Source of the DNA: Bacteroides sp.
GTDB lineage: Bacteria > Bacteroidota > Bacteroidia > Bacteroidales > Bacteroidaceae
DNA length: 5,262 nt
NCBI GenBank assembly: GCA_019417975.1
Contig: DYCT01000160.1
Span: 1-5,262 of the forward strand
Direction of reading: 5' to 3'
The position numbers and the translations under genes are program-made. Of the stretch, positions 1 through 5,262 are shown in pieces; position 1 is the stretch's first letter; each line of letters starts with the position of its first letter. Below the pieces are notes generated by a model that was not told where the DNA came from, ran no database searches, and worked only from the letters and a program-made list of their open reading frames with translations.

Positions 1-71
1 TATTTAAATAATTGCAATATAAAATGTATTTTTACAACAAATCTCATTTTTGAATATAAAAAGTACATATT
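1..71 (+). promoter_or_regulatory. A+T-rich leader upstream of aroA, possible weak promoter
   Basis: This short stretch before aroA is very A+T-rich and contains no coding sequence I can recognise. The best Bacteroides-type promoter match is TTTA at 3-6, a 20-base spacer, and TATTTTTA at 27-34. It fits the TTTG/TAnnTTTG spacing but lacks the final G in both boxes. A second partial -7 box, CATTTTTG at 45-52, has no partner at the right distance. The bases just before the ATG are A-rich with no clear Shine-Dalgarno, which is usual for Bacteroidales. aroA may equally be transcribed from a promoter left of the window. Confidence 0.25.
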
Positions 72-1310
72 ATGGCTTATCAGATAACAGCTCCTTCTCA
101 GGTTAATACATCGTTGCTGCTTCCTTCTTCTAAAAGTATCAGCAACCGTGTGTTGATTATCAATCAGCTGACTGGCAAATCTTATCGCCCGATGAATTTG
201 GCAGAATGCGAAGATACCACGGTAATGGTTAATGGTTTGAATACTTCCGAAGAGGTGATAGATATTCGGGCGGCAGGTACGGCTATGCGTTTCCTTACGG
301 CTTATTTTGCAGTGACACCGGGTTGCCGGACGCTGACAGGTACTGCACGGATGCAAAAACGTCCTATCCGTGTGTTGGTCGATGCATTGCGGCATCTGGG
401 GGCAGAAATCGAATATCTGGGTGAGGAGGGATTTCCTCCTTTACGTATTGTTGGGAAACCGCTTGAAGGTGGTGAACTGACTGTGGATGGAGGCGTGAGT
501 TCTCAGTTTGTATCGGCTTTGCTGATGATAGCACCGATGCTGGATAAAGGGCTGAAACTTAATTTGCAAGGTGTTACGGTGTCGCGTCCTTATATTGATT
601 TGACGTTACAGTTGATGCGTCATTTTGGAGCGCAAGCCGAATGGCTGAGCGACTTGGAGATTCAGGTGATGCCGGGCGGCTATCGGTCGGTGCCCATTGT
701 GGTGGAAGCAGACTGGACGGCAGCTTCTTATTGGTATGAAGTTGTGGCTTTGGCAGAAGGTGGCGAGGTGGAGCTGGCAGGTTTGCGTAGCCCCAGTATG
801 CAAGGAGACAGCTCGGTGAAAGACTTGTTTGAACTCTTAGGCGTAGAGACGATTTTTACTGATAGAGGTGTTTTGCTTCGTAAGCAGCCTATTGCTGTGA
901 AACGATTGAATCATGATTTTGTGAATCAGCCGGATTTGGCTCCAACCTTTGTTATGACTTGTGCGTTGCTGGGCATTCCGTTTCATTTTACGGGCTTGCA
1001 GAGCTTGCGGATTAAAGAGACCGACCGTGTGAAAGCATTGGTGCTGGAGTTGGCTAAGTTGGGATATGACTTGCAACAGGATTCTGCTTCAGAACTTTCG
1101 TGGGATGGTACTCGTCGACCATTGACCGATGTGCCTACAATCGATACGTATGAAGACCATCGAATGGCAATGGCTTTTGCACCGGTGGCTTGCCGTGTGC
1201 CTGGATTGATGGTGAACAATCCGCAGGTAGTTTCGAAGTCGTATCCCGATTTTTGGGAAGACATGCGGAATGCCGGTTTCCGGATGAAGGAAGTCTCTTC
1301 TGAAGAATAA
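72..1310 (+). CDS. aroA: 3-phosphoshikimate 1-carboxyvinyltransferase (EPSP synthase)
   Basis: Cytosolic enzyme of the shikimate pathway. It joins phosphoenolpyruvate to shikimate 3-phosphate to give EPSP, the precursor of chorismate and the aromatic amino acids. The 412-residue product aligns with E. coli AroA (427 residues) over its length. Substrate-binding residues are visible: K21, S22 and R26 in KSISNR; R97 in KRPIR; S143-S144-Q145; S171 in SRPYID; catalytic D288 in QPDLAPT; K315, E316 and R319 in KETDR; R364 in DHRMAM; K389 in VSKSYPDF. The PEP-loop motif reads RAAGTAMRF (66-74): the Gly equivalent to E. coli G96 is kept, but Phe74 replaces P101. About 26 residues are missing before this loop relative to E. 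coli. The ATG at 72 is the natural start because the family's N-terminal strand and KSxSNR motif follow directly. The gene appears intact and ends before a strong hairpin. Family assignment is secure; effects of the loop changes are inference. Confidence 0.97.
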   Translation: MAYQITAPSQVNTSLLLPSSKSISNRVLIINQLTGKSYRPMNLAECEDTTVMVNGLNTSEEVIDIRAAGTAMRFLTAYFAVTPGCRTLTGTARMQKRPIRVLVDALRHLGAEIEYLGEEGFPPLRIVGKPLEGGELTVDGGVSSQFVSALLMIAPMLDKGLKLNLQGVTVSRPYIDLTLQLMRHFGAQAEWLSDLEIQVMPGGYRSVPIVVEADWTAASYWYEVVALAEGGEVELAGLRSPSMQGDSSVKDLFELLGVETIFTDRGVLLRKQPIAVKRLNHDFVNQPDLAPTFVMTCALLGIPFHFTGLQSLRIKETDRVKALVLELAKLGYDLQQDSASELSWDGTRRPLTDVPTIDTYEDHRMAMAFAPVACRVPGLMVNNPQVVSKSYPDFWEDMRNAGFRMKEVSSEE

Positions 1311-1337
1311 AGAATTAACAACTAAACGATAAACAAG

Positions 1338-1384
1338 AAGAGGACGTATCGATAGTATTTGCGATGCGTCCTCTTTCTTATTTT
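1338..1384. terminator. Terminator between convergent genes, possibly bidirectional
   Basis: A 14-bp stem pairs 1338-1351 with 1362-1375, with one U-G wobble (1347/1366) and a 10-base loop. On the + strand it is followed by a T-rich run (1374-1384, interrupted by one C and one A), so it should stop aroA transcription 28 bases after its stop codon. On the - strand the trailing sequence (complement of 1336-1331) is only moderately T-rich, so termination of the lipoprotein transcript here is plausible but weaker. Confidence 0.85.
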
Positions 1385-1395
1385 AGGGAGTGTCT

Positions 1396-3246
1396 TTATT
1401 TACGAATGCAGCGAATGCAGTCTCCTTCGTTGATTAAATTCCCGGTTGAGATGGAACTGAAGATGGTAATGTTTCCTTGGGTATGCCAATAATAGGCTGT
1501 GTTTTTTCCGTTGGAATAGGTACCATCTTTTTTTCGATAGAAGGTAGAATTGGCAGAAAAACCGGTTGTATTCTCGGCCCAAGAAGCTAAGAGCGATGGT
1601 TCTTCCGAAACGTAAGCTGTCAGTGTTTTCCAGTCGGACTCGGCAGGGAGTTTCCAACCGATAGGGGCTATTTCGCTTTTGGCCGCTGCGTTGGTGTAAT
1701 AGTAATAACCATTGTTCACACAGTATGCCAAGTTCTTATTGCTGACAGCCGTATCCCATTCTTTGTTTGTATTTGCTTGTTTGAGCAATTTTCCATCTTG
1801 TGTTTGGGTGGCTTTCAGCTCTGATTGCATCCAGTATTGAGTAGCTATTTTAACGATGGGATAGGTGAGTCTGTCGCGATTGTCTGTGATTACCGTAGGA
1901 GCAGCAACCAATGGGTTTGCACCTTTCAGTGGCTCGAACGAGAGACCTTTCTGACTGTTAAAGTAGAAAGTGTTCTGGCTGCTTTTGTCTCCGGCTTGAT
2001 AGTTCAGTGTGTTGGTCGTTGTTTCCCAAGTCACTTTCCCACCGTGTGTAGCGGTGGTTGAAGCCTTTCCGGTGCTGCTTTCTATTAGTTGCAAGACACA
2101 GCCTTGTGTCAAATCGGCTTTCCCATCGTTGAGCGGATAGGCTACAATGGCTTGGCTGGTTATGTTGCTTGCATGGAGGTATTCTTTGCAAAGTTCCAGT
2201 CCGGCACCTGTCGGAGTGGTCAGTTGGTAAATAGCGGATAGGCTGAAATCCGGCAGATTGAAGCTGTAGTTACCGGAATCGGGTTCCGGCTTTTCTGTAG
2301 CACTATCTTCCTCTTTCAAATCTCCTTGTATCGATGACGAGTTTTCCCAATCGCTTATCTCTGTGCTGATGGTACTTTGAGGGATGGACTTTTGGATGGT
2401 CAGTGTATAAGTCTCGCGAGTAGCCGGTTGGATTGTATGGTTTTCGCCGAAGGTGAATACAAACGTTTTGTCATTGGCTTTTACTTCGATAAACGGTTTG
2501 TCGCCTGCTATCGTTTGTGGCAACAAGATAGCCGATTCCCCGATTAGTTTGTTTCCTTTTATACTGAAGGAACCTGCCGGAGTGATATTTCCCGGTCGGT
2601 TGTGGTTGCTTATGCTGCGGGTCGAAAGATTGTATTCGCCTTGGAGTGATGCATTCAGGATTGTGACTGTGGGGCGTGCAGCTAACAAGTCTTCCGGTGA
2701 ATCGAATCCGTTTCCCGGCTCCAGTTCAATGCGTATCTCTGCCAATTTGTGTTTGAATACCAAGTTGACCGGAGCAGCAGATGGAGTTACAGAAAGGCGT
2801 TCGGAAACCAGCAAGTCCGATAGTGTATAGTTCTTCGGATTGCTTTGGTCGGGAGCAATGTTCCATGTGAGGTCGGCCGAAGCGGCTGGGATTGCCGACG
2901 ATTGATACGGATAGTAGGCAATGAAGTCGCATAGGTCGGAGTTGTTAGGGTAGAATAATGGTTGCTCGGTCGTCCAGCTCGTACCATTATAATAAAAAGG
3001 TATATTGTCTGCGTGTCGGTTGTCGGTTAGCTGGTTAGGCTGTTGAAGCAAATAAAGTCCGATGGCATCGTTTTTCTCAAAATGATTGTCGCTGACGCGG
3101 GTTTGAATGTGAGAGGATGGGTCGATGCATACTTGATAAGATTCAAGTAGAGCTGGTTGTATGGTCTCTTCGCTACAACCGGCAATGAGGAATGGCAAAG
3201 CGAAAAACAAACCGCCTGCCAAAGAGTGCTTACATGGGTTCTTCAT
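1396..3246 (-). CDS. Surface lipoprotein, fimbrillin-like N-terminal half with C-terminal FISUMP domain
   Basis: The 616-residue product begins with a lipoprotein signal peptide: basic n-region, hydrophobic core at about 9-22, lipobox I-A-G-C with Cys24 as the lipidated residue. The following S-E-E resembles the lipoprotein export signal that sends Bacteroidetes lipoproteins to the cell surface. Residues about 38-305 look like a Mfa/fimbrillin-type fold: a 'NDAIGLYLL' strand, 'WTTEQPLFYP', 'DFIAYYPYQ', 'FKHKLAEIRIEL', and 'ISDWE' near its end. An acidic, proline-containing linker (about 307-325) leads to a beta-rich segment (about 326-450) I cannot assign. Residues about 455-616 match the FISUMP (Fib_succ_major) domain: 'YPIVKIATQYWM', 'APIGWKLPAESDWKTLTAY', 'GFSANSTFYRKKDGTYSNG', and terminal 'CIRCIRK'. 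By analogy with type V pilus components it could be a tip-like or stand-alone adhesin. No other pilus gene is in the window, so that role is inference. The ATG at 3246 gives a complete signal peptide. Confidence 0.85.
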   Translation of the reverse strand: MKNPCKHSLAGGLFFALPFLIAGCSEETIQPALLESYQVCIDPSSHIQTRVSDNHFEKNDAIGLYLLQQPNQLTDNRHADNIPFYYNGTSWTTEQPLFYPNNSDLCDFIAYYPYQSSAIPAASADLTWNIAPDQSNPKNYTLSDLLVSERLSVTPSAAPVNLVFKHKLAEIRIELEPGNGFDSPEDLLAARPTVTILNASLQGEYNLSTRSISNHNRPGNITPAGSFSIKGNKLIGESAILLPQTIAGDKPFIEVKANDKTFVFTFGENHTIQPATRETYTLTIQKSIPQSTISTEISDWENSSSIQGDLKEEDSATEKPEPDSGNYSFNLPDFSLSAIYQLTTPTGAGLELCKEYLHASNITSQAIVAYPLNDGKADLTQGCVLQLIESSTGKASTTATHGGKVTWETTTNTLNYQAGDKSSQNTFYFNSQKGLSFEPLKGANPLVAAPTVITDNRDRLTYPIVKIATQYWMQSELKATQTQDGKLLKQANTNKEWDTAVSNKNLAYCVNNGYYYYTNAAAKSEIAPIGWKLPAESDWKTLTAYVSEEPSLLASWAENTTGFSANSTFYRKKDGTYSNGKNTAYYWHTQGNITIFSSISTGNLINEGDCIRCIRK

Positions 3247-3272
3247 GATAATAAGATTTGTGTGTTGTATAT

Positions 3273-3332
3273 AAAAAAACTGAGTAACTCGAAGGTTGAG
3301 GACTGTGTGCCCGTACGCTTCGTGCTACTCAG
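3273..3332 (-). terminator. Rho-independent terminator after the transporter gene
   Basis: Read on the - strand, CTGAGTA (3332-3326) pairs with TACTCAG (3286-3280). Inside it, after a 3x3 internal loop that may hold one extra C-G pair, CGAAG (3322-3318) pairs with CTTCG (3294-3290). A run of seven T follows at once (complement of 3279-3273). It lies 33 bases after the transporter stop and ends only 26 bases before the lipoprotein ATG. It could therefore act as a plain terminator for the transporter or as an attenuator-like element in front of the lipoprotein gene. Confidence 0.8.
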
Positions 3333-3365
3333 CAATTTAATATTTTTATGCTCTAATGTTTTCTA

Positions 3366-5033
3366 TCAGCAGAGGAGCAGGATAATCATCTGACCCGTCA
3401 GGATGCGTAAAAACATCGCAAGCGGATATACAGTAGAATATCCTACAGCAGGAGCGTCACTTCCTGATACTTGGTTGGAGTAGGCCAATGCAGGGGGGTC
3501 TGTGTTACTACCTGCAATAAGACCCATCAACATGAAGTAGTTGACCTTGAAATACAGACGGCCGAAGATGCCGACGATAATCAATGGGAGAACAGTGATA
3601 AGGAAACCAACACCTACATAGAGCAATCCATCGCCATCTACCACGGTCTGTACGAAATTGGCACCGGCTTCGATACCTACGCTGGCCAAGAACAATACGA
3701 TACCCACTTCACGCAACATTAAGTTCGCACTCTGGGTGGTATAAGTTACCAAGTGCATTTTGTGACCAAAACGGCCAATCAAAATAGCTACTACCAGCGG
3801 ACCACCTGCCAAACCTAACTTCAGCGGAGTAGGCATGCCGGGGAATGCGATAGGAAGGCTACCTACCAAGATACCTAAGAAGATACCGATAAAGATTGTT
3901 ATGATATTCGGTTCGTTGAGGCGTTTCAGTGAGTTACCCAATACCTCAGCTACCTGATTGATGGCTTCTTCCGAGCCAACCACCATTACGCGGTCGCCTA
4001 CTTGCAACTCCAGATTCTGGTTAGCAAAAAGGTCGGTACCGGCACGGTTAACACGAGTCACGTTGATACCGTAAGATTTGCGGAAGTTCAACTGACCTAA
4101 ACGCTTTCCGTTGATTTCGTTACGTGTTACCAAGATACGGCGTGATACCAATGGAGACTCTTCTTCGAGCAAGTCGACGTTGTCCAGTTGCTTACCGATG
4201 AATGCCAAGATGGCTTCTTTGTCTTCGTCGGCACAAGTGATACGCATTTGGTCGCCTTCGTGCAAGACTGTTTTAGTATTCGGGTTGCTTACTACACCAT
4301 TCTGGCTGATGTGTGAACATACAAAAGCACGACCCATAAAGCGGCCGACACATTCCAATGACTTGCCGTAGATAGCTTCGTTGTGTACTTCCACGTGGAA
4401 AGCGCAAGGCGGATGGTGAGTGTCCTCGTTCTGCTTGTTCCAATCTCCTTCTTCCTTTTCAAAGCTGATACGGAAGATGTAGCGAATCAAGATGATAGAG
4501 CCGATGATACCAATCACACCCAACGGATAGGCACATGCATAACCCAAAGCGATAGGATCGCCTGTGTAGTTAATCTGTGTCAAAGCTTCTTGGGCGGCAC
4601 CAAGACCCGGCGTGTTAGTTACTGCACCACACAGAATACCTACCATCATAGGCAGACTGATGCGGCCATCAAATACAAAATAGAGGCTCACAGCAATGAT
4701 GACATTGAGTGCAACGATGCAGAATGCCAGGAAGTTGAGACTCATACCTCCCTTCTTGAAAGAAGAGAAGAAAGAAGGACCTACTTGCAATCCGATGCAG
4801 AAGACGAACAGGATAAGTCCGAAATCGCGGATGAAGTGCAAGATTCGTATGTCCCCCGTGAAACCGAAGTGTCCCATCAGGATACCGGTAAAAAGCACGA
4901 ACGTAACCCCCAACGACACTCCGAAGATCTTGATTTTTCCAAGCATGACGCCTACGGAAATCACAAAAGCATAGAGAAATACGATGTGAGCTACTGAATC
5001 GGGCTTCCATAATAAATCAAGAATCCAATCCAT
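3366..5033 (-). CDS. AspT/YidE/YbjL-family transporter with two TrkA-C domains
   Basis: Inner-membrane carrier of the aspartate-alanine exchanger family (AAE); known AspT swaps aspartate for alanine, but most relatives including YidE and YbjL have no proven substrate. Numbered from the ATG at 5033 (555 residues), there are about five or six membrane segments in residues 14-188, a cytosolic middle with two TrkA-C/RCK-C type domains (about 212-280 and 296-368), and another set of membrane segments from about 375 to the end. The halves are clearly duplicated: GYACAYPL (164-171) matches GYSTVYPL (531-538), the TNTPGLG motif (139-145) corresponds to SNTDPPALA (509-517), and 'FCIGLQVG' corresponds to 'ASVGIEAG'. 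The frame also stays open to a TTG at 5063, giving ten extra residues, but that TTG sits inside a good -7 promoter box, so the ATG is preferred. The gene has its own promoter and terminator. A substrate such as an amino acid or dicarboxylate is inferred from the family only. Confidence 0.92.
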   Translation of the reverse strand: MDWILDLLWKPDSVAHIVFLYAFVISVGVMLGKIKIFGVSLGVTFVLFTGILMGHFGFTGDIRILHFIRDFGLILFVFCIGLQVGPSFFSSFKKGGMSLNFLAFCIVALNVIIAVSLYFVFDGRISLPMMVGILCGAVTNTPGLGAAQEALTQINYTGDPIALGYACAYPLGVIGIIGSIILIRYIFRISFEKEEGDWNKQNEDTHHPPCAFHVEVHNEAIYGKSLECVGRFMGRAFVCSHISQNGVVSNPNTKTVLHEGDQMRITCADEDKEAILAFIGKQLDNVDLLEEESPLVSRRILVTRNEINGKRLGQLNFRKSYGINVTRVNRAGTDLFANQNLELQVGDRVMVVGSEEAINQVAEVLGNSLKRLNEPNIITIFIGIFLGILVGSLPIAFPGMPTPLKLGLAGGPLVVAILIGRFGHKMHLVTYTTQSANLMLREVGIVLFLASVGIEAGANFVQTVVDGDGLLYVGVGFLITVLPLIIVGIFGRLYFKVNYFMLMGLIAGSNTDPPALAYSNQVSGSDAPAVGYSTVYPLAMFLRILTGQMIILLLC

Positions 5034-5060
5034 AAAGTTTATTTTTATCTTAAAACGTTG

Positions 5061-5092
5061 CAAAAGTAGTTAATCTTTTCATGTGTACCATC
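5061..5092 (-). promoter_or_regulatory. Bacteroides-type promoter for the transporter gene
   Basis: On the - strand TACTTTTG (5068-5061) matches the Bacteroides -7 consensus TAnnTTTG at every fixed base. Twenty bases upstream is GATG (5092-5089), a two-of-four match to the -33 TTTG. Transcription would begin near 5055, leaving a leader of about 20 bases that is A-rich and has no Shine-Dalgarno before the ATG at 5033. This placement argues against the TTG start at 5063. Confidence 0.6.
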
Positions 5093-5191
5093 TTTTTCCC
5101 TGATTATTTTTTTTCGAGCTGTTTATCCTCTATTTTAATCCTCATTTTTAAATTTTTTAATAACAATATGATAGTTTTTGTTGCGAAAAAT
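5093..5191. other. A+T-rich spacer between divergent promoters
   Basis: Very A+T-rich sequence with a run of eight T and several shorter T/A runs. It separates the transporter promoter from the rightward promoter. I see no RNA gene, hairpin of note or credible coding sequence. It may supply upstream A/T elements to either promoter, but nothing in it proves this. Confidence 0.5.
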
Positions 5192-5207
5192 CCCTAAAAC
5201 TTTAGGG
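5192..5207. repeat. Perfect inverted repeat over the -33 region (operator candidate)
   Basis: CCCTAAA (5192-5198) and TTTAGGG (5201-5207) are perfect inverse copies separated by AC. The right arm overlaps the -33 element of the + strand promoter, the position expected for a regulator's binding site. No T-run follows, so it does not look like a terminator. I cannot name a regulator from the motif. Confidence 0.55.
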
Positions 5208-5233
5208 TGTTTTGGGGTAATTTGCTATATTTG
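5201..5233 (+). promoter_or_regulatory. Bacteroides-type promoter for a gene beyond the right edge
   Basis: TATATTTG (5226-5233) matches the -7 consensus TAnnTTTG exactly. At the correct spacing (21 bases) lies TTTA (5201-5204), a three-of-four match to the -33 box. Transcription would start at about 5238-5240 and run out of the window, so the controlled gene is not visible. The promoter diverges from that of the transporter, about 130-165 bases away. Confidence 0.6.
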
Positions 5234-5235
5234 TG

Positions 5236-5250
5236 CGTTAGTTTCTAACG
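5236..5250. repeat. Perfect inverted repeat at the predicted transcription start (operator or leader-hairpin candidate)
   Basis: CGTTAG (5236-5241) and CTAACG (5245-5250) are perfect inverse copies around TTT. The dyad begins three bases after the -7 box and covers the likely start of transcription. It could be a DNA operator or a small hairpin at the 5' end of the transcript. It differs in sequence from the dyad at 5192-5207, so the two need not bind the same protein. Confidence 0.45.
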
Positions 5251-5262
5251 AACGGTAAATAG

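Noticed and set aside
1..18. Two adjacent palindromes, TATTTAAATA (1-10) and ATTGCAAT (11-18)
   Set aside because: Short self-complementary runs are common by chance in such A+T-rich DNA, and they do not sit at a convincing promoter.
983..1321. A 112-codon - strand open frame antisense to aroA
   Set aside because: It overlaps the conserved C-terminal half of aroA and would cover the KETDR and DHRMAM codons on the other strand. No sign of independent function.
2453..2830. A 125-codon open frame on the + strand opposite the lipoprotein gene
   Set aside because: Antisense shadow of a continuous lipoprotein frame, with no motif, leader or promoter of its own that I can see.
4383..4997. A 204-codon open frame on the + strand opposite the transporter gene
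   Set aside because: It lies wholly antisense to a well-supported membrane-protein gene. Its product is rich in Asp, Thr, His and Gln with no recognisable motif, as expected for the reverse of a hydrophobic coding sequence.
5081..5197. A 38-codon + strand frame in the right intergenic region encoding a Phe/Ile/Leu-rich peptide
   Set aside because: The composition follows from the T-rich DNA, there is no promoter or ribosome site in front of it, and its start lies within the spacer of the opposite-strand transporter promoter. A chance frame is more likely than a small membrane peptide.
5192..5207. The CCCTAAA/TTTAGGG dyad considered as a terminator
   Set aside because: The two-base loop and the lack of a T-run on either side do not fit, and no transcript is known to end there. 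Its overlap with a -33 element fits an operator better.
1..5262. Search for a mobile element, phage, toxin-antitoxin, CRISPR or defence system
   Set aside because: No transposase, integrase, repeat array, terminal repeats or nuclease-like gene was found. The three genes are complete and of ordinary chromosomal type.

Overview
The window looks like an ordinary chromosomal stretch from a Bacteroidales gut commensal, most likely Bacteroides or a close relative. Three things point there: a lipoprotein with the fimbrillin-type/FISUMP architecture typical of that order and an S-E-E surface-export tag after the lipid cysteine; promoter elements of the Bacteroides TAnnTTTG type instead of an E. coli -10 box; and A-rich leaders without a clear Shine-Dalgarno. 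This is inferred from content, and the species cannot be fixed from the sequence.

Layout: aroA (EPSP synthase, shikimate pathway) is on the + strand at 72-1310 and appears intact. It converges on a - strand gene at 1396-3246, and a strong hairpin at 1338-1375 in the 85-bp gap probably ends aroA and may serve both strands. The - strand gene encodes a 616-residue lipoprotein: signal peptide with lipobox, fimbrillin-like N-terminal half, acidic linker, an unassigned beta-rich middle segment, and a C-terminal FISUMP domain. Upstream of it on the same strand, 3366-5033, is a two-half membrane transporter of the AspT/YidE/YbjL (aspartate-alanine exchanger) family with two cytosolic TrkA-C domains. 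A hairpin plus T7 tract (3332 down to 3273) lies between the transporter and the lipoprotein, so they are probably not a simple operon. The last ~230 bases are a divergent control region. They hold a - strand promoter for the transporter and a + strand promoter, flanked by two perfect dyads, for a gene beyond the right edge.

The three genes show no common pathway: amino-acid biosynthesis, a probable surface adhesin or pilus-tip-like protein, and a probable amino-acid or dicarboxylate carrier. I see no mobile element, CRISPR array, RNA gene, phage gene or defence system, and nothing I would call a new system. The points worth checking are the fimbrillin-FISUMP architecture, the terminator very close to the lipoprotein start, the dyad-flanked promoter at the right edge, active-site-loop differences in AroA, and the transporter start codon.
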